Of a stretch of DNA of 64,000 bases, positions 43,350-52,066 are shown in pieces. Both the position numbers and the translations under genes were made by a program. Under the pieces are notes generated by a model, which saw only the letters and a list, made by a program, of their open reading frames with translations, made no database searches and was not told the origin of the DNA. Positions within the stretch are counted from its first letter, which is position 1. Every line of letters starts with the position of its first letter. The stretch comes from Natrinema hispanicum (GTDB lineage: Archaea; Halobacteriota; Halobacteria; Halobacteriales; Natrialbaceae), in NCBI RefSeq assembly GCF_004217335.1, contig NZ_SHMP01000003.1:186001-250000 (forward strand), given 5' to 3'.

Positions 43350-43371
43350 TGACTCGGGCATATATGAGTCA
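43350..43371 (+). promoter_or_regulatory. Dyad over a TATA-like box before pdxS
   Basis: TGACTC (43350-43355) and GAGTCA (43366-43371) form a perfect inverted repeat with a 10-nt spacer containing CATATAT, a TATA-like core. A regulator binding here would block or aid TBP. It is about 100 nt before the pdxS ATG, so a leader would be ~80 nt. Confidence 0.4.
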
Positions 43372-43472
43372 CGATACCGGTGTTTTCGTCCGTTATGCAG
43401 CTGATTTCGGACACTGCGGACAAGCCGTCCCCAAAGAACACGCGTAAGTGCGGTGGCTCCTAACCGCGCAGT

Positions 43473-44381
43473 ATGGCCGAGAACACCGATCTCGAGGAAC
43501 TGCGACGCGGGACCGATCTCGTCAAGCGCGGGTTCGCCCGGATGCAGAAAGGCGGCGTCATCATGGACGTCGTCGACCCCGAACAGGCACGCATCGCCGA
43601 AGAGGCCGGCGCAGTCGCTGTCATGGCGCTGGAAGCCGTCCCCGCTGACATCCGCAAGCGCGGCGGCGTCGCCCGGATGGCAGACCCGGCAGACGTCGAA
43701 GAAATCGTCGAGTCCGTCTCGATTCCCGTCATGGGCAAATCCCGGATCGGCCACACGAAGGAGGCCCAGGTCCTGGAAGCCGTCGGCGTGGACATGATCG
43801 ACGAGAGTGAGGTTCTCACGCCCGCTGACAATGCCTATCATATCGACAAGCGCGACTTCACCGCGCCGTTCGTCTGTGGCGCGCGTAACCTCGGCGAAGC
43901 CCTGCGCCGGATCGACGAGGGTGCAGCGATGATCCGCACCAAAGGCGAGGCCGGCACCGGTGACGTCAACCAGGCTGTCCACCACCAGCGCACGATCAAG
44001 GGTGCGATCCGAAAGCTCGAGGGGATGAGCCACGAGGAACGCGAGGCCTACGCCCGCGAGATCGAAGCGCCCGCGGACTTGGTCCACGAGACCGCCGAGA
44101 TGGGCCGACTCCCAGTCGTCAACTTCGCAGCGGGCGGCATCGCGACGCCGGCCGACGCCGCGCTCATGATGCACCACGAGTGCGACGGCATCTTCGTGGG
44201 CAGCGGCATCTTCGGCGCAGAGAACCCACCGGAAATGGCCGAAGCGATCGTCGAAGCGACGAACAACTGGGACGACCCCGAGACGCTCGCAGAAATCTCG
44301 AAGAACCTCGGCAAGAGCATGAAAGGCGACGCGAACGTCGACCTCCCCGAAGAAGAGAAGCTGCAGGGACGGGGCGTCTGA
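43473..44381 (+). CDS. pdxS: Pyridoxal 5'-phosphate synthase subunit PdxS
   Basis: 302 residues. Builds PLP from ribose 5-phosphate, glyceraldehyde 3-phosphate and ammonia from the PdxT glutaminase. Conserved parts are [20 protein letters not shown], the lysine in [23 protein letters not shown] and a (beta/alpha)8-barrel end with [12 protein letters not shown]. PdxT is not in the window. The stop codon is inside a repeat element (44379). Confidence 0.97.
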   Translation: MAENTDLEELRRGTDLVKRGFARMQKGGVIMDVVDPEQARIAEEAGAVAVMALEAVPADIRKRGGVARMADPADVEEIVESVSIPVMGKSRIGHTKEAQVLEAVGVDMIDESEVLTPADNAYHIDKRDFTAPFVCGARNLGEALRRIDEGAAMIRTKGEAGTGDVNQAVHHQRTIKGAIRKLEGMSHEEREAYAREIEAPADLVHETAEMGRLPVVNFAAGGIATPADAALMMHHECDGIFVGSGIFGAENPPEMAEAIVEATNNWDDPETLAEISKNLGKSMKGDANVDLPEEEKLQGRGV

Positions 44382-44463
44382 GACGGACTACTGTCAGTCA
44401 GTTCCGGCGTCTCCGCGACCCGTCCTGCGGAGACGCCGGTAAATCGGTACAGCAGACCGTCTG
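44379..44463 (-). repeat. Intergenic inverted-repeat element, copy 3
   Basis: Begins TGAGACGGACTACTGTCAG on the pdxS stop codon and ends CAGCAGACCGTCTGA. A perfect 13-bp stem CCGGCGTCTCCGC (44404-44416) pairs with 44427-44439 around loop GACCCGTCCT. Relative to copy 5 (53397) the flanks are reversed, but the loop is in the same orientation, so the loop is inverted between copies. Confidence 0.75.
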
Positions 44464-44671
44464 AAGACGGCGGCTCGTTCGAACGCGGTCACCGTTGTTT
44501 TTGCTCGAGTAGTGTGAGACTTAGTCATCGAGTTCGGCTTCGTAGGCTGTCAGCGTGGCGTACGGAACGCGTGGCCCGGCTCCCGAGTCTGACTTCGTCG
44601 CCAACGACGGTCCCAACGACCGTCTCCTAACGGGCAGTCGGCGGCTGTTATCGCCGGTCCTCCATCGTCGG

Positions 44672-45007
44672 TTAGGACCGAGCAACTGTCACGAGAACAA
44701 CTGAGAGAACCAGTAGGTACGTCACCAGCGCACCGATCCCGGCCGAGAGCAGCCGCGACGGTGCGACGGCGATGCCGATGCCAACGATCACGAACGCGCC
44801 TGCAAGCGTTCCGAGTTGGACGGTCGGTCGCTCCCAGTACTGGCGGACGAGGTCGCTATGACTGAACGCGATCGCCTCGAAGACGAGTGTTCCAAGGACA
44901 CCGACTGCCACGAACGGAAGCAAAAGCGGGGCGCTCGCGACGGCGAGGCCGCCGACGAACGCCGCCAGTGCGATTACGGCGAGGACGCCATCAGTTACTA
45001 GACTCAT
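44672..45007 (-). CDS. Membrane protein, hypothetical
   Basis: 111 residues, ATG at 45007 (a GTG at 45010 is also in frame). Four membrane helices: ~8-24, 27-45, 68-83 and 88-108. No family motif recognised. It is in the same orientation as thrB, which ends downstream. Confidence 0.6.
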   Translation of the reverse strand: MSLVTDGVLAVIALAAFVGGLAVASAPLLLPFVAVGVLGTLVFEAIAFSHSDLVRQYWERPTVQLGTLAGAFVIVGIGIAVAPSRLLSAGIGALVTYLLVLSVVLVTVARS

Positions 45008-45095
45008 CACCGCAACTCCTCTGTCGGTCAGTTACGGCGCACTCACGAACGTGTTGTGGTTGCAATGAAACCCAATCCCGGTGCCAACTAACGGC

Positions 45096-45974
45096 TCAGC
45101 GATACAGTCTCGCGCCCTCGCCGACGACGGTCTGGTAGGCACGGCTTTCGACACCAACCGCGTCGAAAGCGTCGACCATCGCTGCAGCGATCGCCCGCTG
45201 GTTCTGGCGGTGACAGACCGCCAGTACGCCTGGCCCGGCACCGCTGACGGTTACACCGGTCGCGCCCGCCTCGAGGGCGGCCTCACGAACCCGGTCGTAG
45301 CCGCTGATGAGTTTGGTACGTTCAGGTGTGACGATGGCGTCGGACATTCCACGACCGACGAGGTCGGGATCGTCTTGTGTCATTCCAACGGTGAGCGTGG
45401 CGGCGTTGCCGACGGTGTCGACGACGTCCGCAAGCGAGGCCGAGTCGGGGACGACGCCGCGCGCGTCGCGCGTCGACACGGAGATATCGGGAAGACAGGC
45501 GACGACGGGGACGGACGCGTCGACCTGCGTGACGCCGTCGTCGGTGACGACGGTGAAGCCGCCGAGCAGTGCCGGTGCGACGTTGTCCGCGTGTGCCTCG
45601 CCGGAGACGAGCGCTTCGCCTTCGGCGGCGATGGGAACGAGTTCCTCCCGCGAGCAGCCGCGGTCGTAGAGGGCATTGAGCGCGACAGCGGCGGCAGCCG
45701 CGCTCGCGGCTGACGAGCCAAGCCCCGAGGAGGGTCGGACGCCTTTGTCGATTCGGATGCGCGCCGGGGCATCGAGGGCCTCGGCGACCGCACCGACGGT
45801 GTTCTTGGCAGGGTCTTCCGGGATGTACTCGCTGCCGGCTCCCGTAACCGTAATCGTCGTTTCCGGGGCGCGCTCGACCCGAATCACGTCGGCGGGCGTC
45901 CCGAGAGCGATGCCGAAGACGTCGAAGCCACTCCCGAGGTTCGCACTCGTCGCCGGTGCCCGCACGGTGAGCAT
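45096..45974 (-). CDS. thrB: Homoserine kinase
   Basis: 292 residues from the ATG at 45974 (MLTVRAPATSANLGSGFDVF); the upstream codons to 46001 are not conserved. GHMP kinase: N-terminal ATSANLGSGFD, the ATP loop PSSGLGSSAASAAAAAVALN near residue 80, and GVTVSGAGPGVLAVC near the end. Phosphorylates homoserine before threonine synthase. Stop is TGA at 45096. No other thr gene is adjacent. Confidence 0.92.
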   Translation of the reverse strand: MLTVRAPATSANLGSGFDVFGIALGTPADVIRVERAPETTITVTGAGSEYIPEDPAKNTVGAVAEALDAPARIRIDKGVRPSSGLGSSAASAAAAAVALNALYDRGCSREELVPIAAEGEALVSGEAHADNVAPALLGGFTVVTDDGVTQVDASVPVVACLPDISVSTRDARGVVPDSASLADVVDTVGNAATLTVGMTQDDPDLVGRGMSDAIVTPERTKLISGYDRVREAALEAGATGVTVSGAGPGVLAVCHRQNQRAIAAAMVDAFDAVGVESRAYQTVVGEGARLYR

Positions 45975-46190
45975 GCCGATTCCTTTCAAGACGGCAGTCA
46001 AAAAGGTAGCGAACGAAGACGACGCACAGTGTCAACTCGCCAGCACCGCGAGACCGTATCGGCCACCGATAGCGATCTCCTGTCTGTCTGTCTGATCACG
46101 ATCAATACCGCCTCGAGCCCGGTATTCGATTCGGTTCCAGTGATCGGGGCTCGCGTGGAAGCAGTGAGAAAACAGCAATGTGGCGTCGTG

Positions 46191-46276
46191 GACGGCGGAG
46201 TGCTGTCAGTCAGTGCCGCTATGGCCGCCGGACGGCTTGCCGTCGCGCCGGCAACCCGCGACAGCAAGGCGTCTCA
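46191..46276 (-). repeat. Intergenic inverted-repeat element, copy 4 (diverged)
   Basis: A divergent copy: GACGGCGGAGTGCTGTCAG at one edge and GACAGCAAGGCGTCTCA at the other keep the family flanks, but the middle is rearranged with G/C-rich hairpins. It is just downstream of the chemotaxis transducer gene. Confidence 0.5.
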
Positions 46277-46296
46277 GCGACCGGCGATCGACTCGA

Positions 46297-49200
46297 TTAC
46301 TCGTCGTCGGTCGTCCCGAACGTGAACACGTCGTCGCTTTCTGTCGTGTCGTCCGCGTCGTCATCCGACGCGTCGTCGTTGTCGAGGACATCGTCATCGG
46401 CGTCCTCGCCGTTTTCGTCGTCTGTCTCCTCATCGACTGGTTCAAGCGGTTGTGCGGTTCCATCGTCGCCACCAGCCGACTCGCCGTCGACTGGTCCGAG
46501 CGGTTGTGCAGTTGCGTCGTCGGCATCTGACTCGTCGAAATCGTCGTCGACTGGTCCGAGCGGCTGCGCAATTGCGTCGTCGGTATCTGACTCGTCGAGA
46601 TCGTCATCGACTGGCCCGAGCGGCTGCGCAGTTGCGTCGTCGGTATCATCCTCAGCCGTCGATTCGAACGCGTCGTCCGTGTCGTCGCTGTCGGCGTCGA
46701 GTTCAGCCAGCGGGTCAGCGTCGTCCGCAAGTGAGTCTGCCGCGTCGTCACCAGCGGTGTCGGCATCACCAGCCGACTCGAGGGAATTATCGTCAGTATC
46801 GGGGCTCTCGTCCGATTCGATGCCGAGGATCTCGTCGGCATCCAGCTCGTCGGCGTCGTCTGCGGGCCCCATCTCGAGTGCGTCCTCGGGGCTAGCTTCG
46901 TCTGTGGTATCAGCAGCTGGCATGTTCTCGAGCGCGTCCGTCGCCGACGCGCCGGTATCGGTTGTGTCGCCGTCCGACTCGCGGTCGGTGGCTTCGAGGG
47001 TGAGACCGCCAGTCTGGTCGCCGAGCCCAGTCTCGTCAGCGCCGAACGACGCGTCGGACACTGACAGCTCCGCGTCGACGTCGAACGTCGACTCGAAGTC
47101 GACCTCGTCGGTGTCGATGTCGGTGTCGAACTTATCGAGTGCCTCGGAGAGCTGTGCGGCCTGCTCGGAGAGCGTCGAGGCGGATTCCGTGACCTCAGTG
47201 AGTGCGGTGGTCTGCTGTTCGGCCGCGGCAGCGACGTTCTCGGCTTCCGCGGTAGTCTCCTCGGAGATCGTCGCCGCGTTATCGACCATCGCGACGACCT
47301 CCTGGGTCGAGGCTGCCTGCTCTTCGGTGGCTGCGGAGATTTCCTGGACGCCGATGTTGGTCTCCTGGGCGAGGTCAGCGATCTCCTCGAGTGCTTCGAC
47401 GGCTTCCTGAACCTGTTCGGTTGCGTCTTCGATGTCCGCGCTCGTGCCCTCGACTTCGGCGGCGGACTGTTCGGTGCGTTCGCGGATCGCCTCGAGGCGG
47501 TCCTCGGCCTCGTCGGCCGCCTGTGCGACGTCCTCGGAGAGGGCCTTGACTTCCTTTGCGACGACGGAGAACCCTTCGTCGTCGCTGCCGCTTGCGGATC
47601 GGGAGGCCTCGATGTTGGCGTTCAGCGCCAGCATGTTCGTCTGGCGAGCGATCTCAGAAATCGTGTTGATCAGCTCGTCGATCTGCTGGACCTCTTCTTC
47701 GAGGCGGCGCATCTCGGCAACGGCGTCGCCGGCCTCGGATTCGATCTCGTCCATGGCGGTGATCGCCGTCTGAGCGGCTTCCTTCCCTTCCTGTCCGGTG
47801 TTGACGGTCCGTTCGGCGATGTCGGCCACCTCGTTCGAGGAGGCGGCGATCTCCTCGGTCGTCGTCGAGAGACCGCTCATCTCCTGATTGACCGACTGCA
47901 GCGACTCGTTCTGGCGATCCGCGCCGTCGGAAATCTCCTGGACCGAGCCGGTAACCTGCTCGGATGCAGAGCGGACTTCCTCGCTCGAGGCGGTCACCTG
48001 CTCGGAGGCGGTCGCGACATCGGTCGCGAACCGGCTGAGCTCGGCGATGGTCAGCTCGATCTCGTCGAGCATCTCGTTGATGTCCTCGCCGATCTGTTGC
48101 ATCTGCTCGTTGTCGCTGTCGACCGTCGCGCGGGCGGTGAGATCACCGTCGGCAGCCTTGCCCATGACCGTCGAGTACTCGGTGACCTTGTCCTCGAGGT
48201 GGCTGTTGATCTCCGCGGCACGTTTGCGCTCGCGTTCCGCCTCCTCGCGTGCGGTTTCGGTTTCGCTGATCTGCTCGCGTAGTTCGTCACGCATCGAATC
48301 GAAGCCATCGTAGAGGCGGCCGACGTTGTCGATCCGGTTGGTCTCGAGGTCGACGTCGAGGTTGCCTTCTTCCATCTGGCTGGCCTTGTCGGCGAGTCGG
48401 CCGATCGAGACGGCCGTGTTCCGGCCGAGGACGGCACCGACCATGCCGATCAGGAGGACGGCGAAGAGCGTCGCGTAGATCCCGTATTCGTTGATCGTGG
48501 TGACGAACCCGAACGCCTGGCTGGCGGGTTCGTGGGTCACGACGACCCAGTCGGTCCCGACGACACGGGCCGAACTGGTGACGTACTCGTCGTCCGTGAA
48601 GTCGTAGGCGTCGGTCTCGAAGGTCAGCGACGAACTATCGATCCGCCGTGTCGTCGCACCCTCGGTCCGTGCAGCGGTCAGCAGGCTGGTGTCGCCACCG
48701 TATGCCTGTCCGAGCGTTTCGTGGTTCTCACCGTAGCCCACGTCGTCGAGCATCACCTCGTTGTCGCCGTTGAGGACCATCGTCGTGGTTCCGTTGTCGC
48801 TCTCGAGGTCGTTCGCGTACGCCTCGAGGTCAGCGGTGTAGATGATCGCCCGGTCTTCGTTTGCAGCCGAGCGCTGGACGTAGGAGATGACGGTGCGGTT
48901 CTGGCCGGCCTCGCTCTCGGCGAGGGAGGTATCCGACACCCACGGAGCGGTCTGGGTCGCGTTTGTGTACGCGCTTTCGGGGATGTTCTCGAGGTCGGCC
49001 GTCGACGCACCGCGGAACGCGTCGGTGGTGCTTGCGGTGACCGTCCCGGCGTTTAGATCGACGTACGAGATGTCGAACGTGTCGTTGTCGAGATGTTCCT
49101 CCCAGTCAAGGAACTGCTGTTCGATCGCCGCGGGATCGTCACTGGCAACGACGTTCGATCTGGCGATCATCTCGACCGTGTGTTCGTTCTGCGAGTTCCA

Positions 49201-49401
49201 CATCTGCAGGCTCTGGGCTTCCTGCTCGGTAGCGGACTCGTGGTCGGTCTCGACCTGATCTTCCATCTGGTTCGTGATCTCTGCGGTGGCGGCGTACCCG
49301 ACCAATCCGACGGACAATATGAGTATCAGTAACGCGACCGCGAACTTGATCGCGTACCTGCGTCGGATGGCCGCTGGCACCAGCCGTCGAGCGAAATCCA
49401 T
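46297..49401 (-). CDS. Methyl-accepting chemotaxis transducer with acidic repeat tail
   Basis: 1034 residues. TM1 is at ~18-38, an extracellular sensor (dCache-like) region at ~40-300, TM2 at ~306-325, a HAMP domain at ~326-380, then a signalling domain with the conserved hairpin tip ARQTNMLALNANIEASR near 585. The last ~250 residues are extremely acidic low-complexity sequence, ending in 20-residue units with TAQPLGPVD; the DNA there (46491-46650) repeats every 60 bp. It senses an unknown ligand and signals to CheA, which is not in the window. Confidence 0.9.
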   Translation of the reverse strand: MDFARRLVPAAIRRRYAIKFAVALLILILSVGLVGYAATAEITNQMEDQVETDHESATEQEAQSLQMWNSQNEHTVEMIARSNVVASDDPAAIEQQFLDWEEHLDNDTFDISYVDLNAGTVTASTTDAFRGASTADLENIPESAYTNATQTAPWVSDTSLAESEAGQNRTVISYVQRSAANEDRAIIYTADLEAYANDLESDNGTTTMVLNGDNEVMLDDVGYGENHETLGQAYGGDTSLLTAARTEGATTRRIDSSSLTFETDAYDFTDDEYVTSSARVVGTDWVVVTHEPASQAFGFVTTINEYGIYATLFAVLLIGMVGAVLGRNTAVSIGRLADKASQMEEGNLDVDLETNRIDNVGRLYDGFDSMRDELREQISETETAREEAERERKRAAEINSHLEDKVTEYSTVMGKAADGDLTARATVDSDNEQMQQIGEDINEMLDEIELTIAELSRFATDVATASEQVTASSEEVRSASEQVTGSVQEISDGADRQNESLQSVNQEMSGLSTTTEEIAASSNEVADIAERTVNTGQEGKEAAQTAITAMDEIESEAGDAVAEMRRLEEEVQQIDELINTISEIARQTNMLALNANIEASRSASGSDDEGFSVVAKEVKALSEDVAQAADEAEDRLEAIRERTEQSAAEVEGTSADIEDATEQVQEAVEALEEIADLAQETNIGVQEISAATEEQAASTQEVVAMVDNAATISEETTAEAENVAAAAEQQTTALTEVTESASTLSEQAAQLSEALDKFDTDIDTDEVDFESTFDVDAELSVSDASFGADETGLGDQTGGLTLEATDRESDGDTTDTGASATDALENMPAADTTDEASPEDALEMGPADDADELDADEILGIESDESPDTDDNSLESAGDADTAGDDAADSLADDADPLAELDADSDDTDDAFESTAEDDTDDATAQPLGPVDDDLDESDTDDAIAQPLGPVDDDFDESDADDATAQPLGPVDGESAGGDDGTAQPLEPVDEETDDENGEDADDDVLDNDDASDDDADDTTESDDVFTFGTTDDE
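46491..46650 (-). repeat. 60-bp tandem repeat inside the transducer gene
   Basis: Units at 46491-46550, 46551-46610 and 46611-46650 (partial) begin CTGGTCCGAGCGG or CTGGCCCGAGCGG at exact 60-bp steps. The first two differ at 6 of 60 positions. A fourth diverged unit starts near 46434. The period is a multiple of three, so copy changes keep the frame. Confidence 0.75.
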
Positions 49402-49546
49402 AGATAAGAGATGCGTTCTTTCGTCGGTACATAAATTATAATCCGCTGTTATCGGAGGTGATAATCGGCCGCAAGAGACGAACGACGGTACGTAACGCAG
49501 TTTAGTGTGTTAATTTCCAGAAAACTATGCTGTAGCAACGTATCTG

Positions 49547-49788
49547 GTGCTATCGGACGCCGTTCTCGGCCAAACGTTCAAAATAGCTGGCGTTTACGGG
49601 TCGTCTCGTCTTCAGATTGCCGTCGACGAACGCACCGACGGCGGCGGGATCCGCGGCCGTGCGGTCGAACTGGCTGTCGGCGACTCGAACGCGAGGGCAT
49701 CCAGACCGTCATCTGACCCGACGAGCAGGCGGAAGGCGACTACGTCGAGCCGAACTGGTTCTGAGCGCCTGCTGCGGACCGTTTTCTC
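49547..49788 (+). pseudogene. Possible gene remnant between transducer and MFS genes
   Basis: Within the 423-nt gap, a frame reads GVYGSSRLQIAVDERTDGGG then IRGRAVELAVGD, after which coding-like sequence continues in another frame: RLEREGIQTVI, a stop at 49714-49716, then PDEQAEGDYVEPNWF ending at 49763. The pieces would join as one polypeptide with one frameshift and one stop. I do not recognise the family. Rest of 49402-49824 holds nothing clear. Confidence 0.35.
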
Positions 49789-49824
49789 AAATATTGGAGT
49801 CCGTCGCCGGTGAAACCGGCAGGA

Positions 49825-51102
49825 TCAGTCGTCCGCGTTCGCCTCGAGCGTTCCATCCCCAGTCACGAACCGATCGCCACTGACCAGCAACGCGCCGGCG
49901 AGCAGACCGCCGATCCCCGCGAACGCGGCGATCATTGCGAAAAACGCCGTCTGCGAGAGTTGGCCGAGGACGACGCCGCCGAATGCGATGCTCACCGAGC
50001 CGACGCCGAACTCGGCGAGGTAGGTGTAGCCATAGGAGAGCCCGCGGGCGTCCGGCGGCGTATAGAGCGCGACCGCGTTCTGGTAGAACGGCTGAATTGC
50101 AAACAGGAAAAAACCCAGCACGCCACAGAGGATGACGATCGGGACGAGCCCGACACCCGTCGCCGTCACCGGAACGAACGCGAGCCCGAGCGCTGCGAGG
50201 ACGACGAAGATACCCGTGAGTCCGCGCGCCGGCGTCACGCGGCTGGTCAACTTTCCGCCGGCGTACTGGCCCGCCATGCCGACGACCAGCAGGCCGACGT
50301 AGATGTAGTCGGCTGGTTCGATCCCCTCGAGACCAGCCGGCAGCGCGAGCCCGTCCATCGCCGACAGACCGTGGAGGATTTCGGGCAGGTAGGTCAGCGT
50401 CCCACGGTAGTACAGTCCCTCGAACGTGACGAGGACGAAGACCACGGCGAAGGCGCTTGCAAACAGCGTGCGCGTATTCCCGACGATCTCCGACAACGAG
50501 AGTGCCTCGTCGGGCCCTGCGTCGGCATCGTCTGCGACCGCCGCGGTCGGATCGAACTCCGCGCGCAGGCCGTAGCCGATCGCGAGCAGGCCAGGCACGG
50601 TGAGGACTGCGGCGACGACGGACCACTCGAGGAAGATCAACAGGGTGGCGGCAACGAAGGGACCGAGCGCGATGCCGGCGTTGCCGGCGATCCCGTGCCA
50701 GGCAAAGACGGTGCCTCGATCCTCGACGCCGGTGCTGATGAGCGCAAGGCCGGCAGGGTGGTAGACGCTTGCGGCGATCCCCCACAAGATCAGTCCGGCC
50801 GCGATGGCATAGATCGAATTCGCGGCGGCGAGGACGAGAAAGGACAGGCTCATGCCGGCGAGACAGACCAAGACGAGTCGTTTGGTGCCATACCGGTCGG
50901 CGAGGATCCCGCCGGGCAGCGCACCGAGGCCGAACGGCGCGTAGCCAAGCGCGACGACGATCCCGAACAACGCGACGCCGACGTCGAACTCGGCCAGCCA
51001 GACGACCAAAAAGATCGGGATCGAGGTCTCGAACCAGTGGACCAGCGCATGGCCCGCCATGGTAAAGCCCGCGATCGCCCGATCGTTCGCGTTCAGGGCC
51101 AT
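49825..51102 (-). CDS. Major facilitator superfamily transporter
   Basis: 425 residues with 12 predicted membrane helices and a longer acidic loop (residues ~190-205) between the halves. The first half has GILADRYGTKRLVLVCLAGM, the MFS motif A between helices 2 and 3. Substrate is unknown; drug or sugar export is possible. Start ATG at 51102. Confidence 0.85.
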   Translation of the reverse strand: MALNANDRAIAGFTMAGHALVHWFETSIPIFLVVWLAEFDVGVALFGIVVALGYAPFGLGALPGGILADRYGTKRLVLVCLAGMSLSFLVLAAANSIYAIAAGLILWGIAASVYHPAGLALISTGVEDRGTVFAWHGIAGNAGIALGPFVAATLLIFLEWSVVAAVLTVPGLLAIGYGLRAEFDPTAAVADDADAGPDEALSLSEIVGNTRTLFASAFAVVFVLVTFEGLYYRGTLTYLPEILHGLSAMDGLALPAGLEGIEPADYIYVGLLVVGMAGQYAGGKLTSRVTPARGLTGIFVVLAALGLAFVPVTATGVGLVPIVILCGVLGFFLFAIQPFYQNAVALYTPPDARGLSYGYTYLAEFGVGSVSIAFGGVVLGQLSQTAFFAMIAAFAGIGGLLAGALLVSGDRFVTGDGTLEANADD

Positions 51103-51194
51103 GAATCGTTGCTCGACATCGAGTCTCTGCGCACTTAGCGGCTTGGAAACCGGCGGGGCCCGGACGGACGGGCGACAGAAATATCCGACTGGGT

Positions 51195-51779
51195 TCAGCT
51201 GTCTTCGTGCTTCTTGACGACCTCCGAAACATCGACGTCTTCGGGTTCGTCCTGTCCGCCGACGACGAGGTCGCCGTCGGCAGTTTTGACGTACACGTCG
51301 TCAGCGAAGCCACCTTCGGCGTGGGGATGCTCGGGATCCTCGAGTCGCTCCGGCGTCGAGGGAGCCTCGGGGACGCCTTCGGGCGGGGCGAACTGACCGA
51401 GGGGCTCGTCGATCGTGATGTCCCATCGCTCGAAGAACTCGCGGTAGCGGTCGTAGTGGGCCTCGAGTTCGTCGGCAGGGAACTCCATCATCTCGGTCCA
51501 GCCGTGGTTGTAGAAGTCGAAGTTGGCCTGAATGTGGGTGATCTCGCGGGCTTCGGCTTCGGAGTAGCCGTCCTGTAGCGCGCGCAGGTAGGTATCCATC
51601 GTCGCGTCGAAGAACCCATCGAGGTGCTCACGGCGGTCCTCGGCGTGGGCGGGATCGGCCTTCCCGGTAAAGATTCTGGTGTGGAGTTTGACCAGCCCCG
51701 CGTTGGCGACCGAGCGGACGCCCGGCGTCTCGAGGGCCTTCTGGTAGGCGAAGTGTTTCGCGTTCTGGCGGAGCTTCAT
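51195..51779 (-). CDS. DUF6149 family protein
   Basis: 194 residues, soluble. It begins MKLRQNAKHFAYQKALETPG, has FTGKADPAHAEDRREHLDGF and IQANFDFYNHGWTEMMEFPA, and ends in a Pro/Glu-rich tail. The pattern matches haloarchaeal DUF6149 as I recall. Function is unknown. Upstream of it 287 nt are gene-free and AT-rich, leading to the FAD oxidoreductase in the other direction. Confidence 0.82.
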   Translation of the reverse strand: MKLRQNAKHFAYQKALETPGVRSVANAGLVKLHTRIFTGKADPAHAEDRREHLDGFFDATMDTYLRALQDGYSEAEAREITHIQANFDFYNHGWTEMMEFPADELEAHYDRYREFFERWDITIDEPLGQFAPPEGVPEAPSTPERLEDPEHPHAEGGFADDVYVKTADGDLVVGGQDEPEDVDVSEVVKKHEDS

Positions 51780-51952
51780 GTCCGGGGTTTATGCACACCT
51801 CCTAAAGAACAGTTCGGACAACATTGTTAGGGTGTGAGTGTCCACGCGGCGCGTCACGATCACGTGCTTGTCGCTGACGGGACGTCCGGAGACCAAAGCG
51901 GCAGTAATCTGTCTTCTCTCGAGAGATGATGCCTGATTATTGATGAAAGAAC

Positions 51953-52052
51953 CATACTGTCAAGAATTACAGGCAGTATGTTTACTATTGTTGTGTCTCT
52001 CATGCCAGTCCGGAAAAATAGACGAGATAGCAATCCACTTTAACCCGGGTTA
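51953..52052 (+). promoter_or_regulatory. AT-rich control region of the FAD oxidoreductase
   Basis: CATACTG (51953-51959) and CAGTATG (51974-51980) form an inverted repeat. Further on, TAACCCGGGTTA (52041-52052) is a 12-bp perfect palindrome 15 nt before the ATG at 52067. Either could be a regulator site. Confidence 0.35.
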
Positions 52053-52066
52053 CGAACGGTCTGGAT

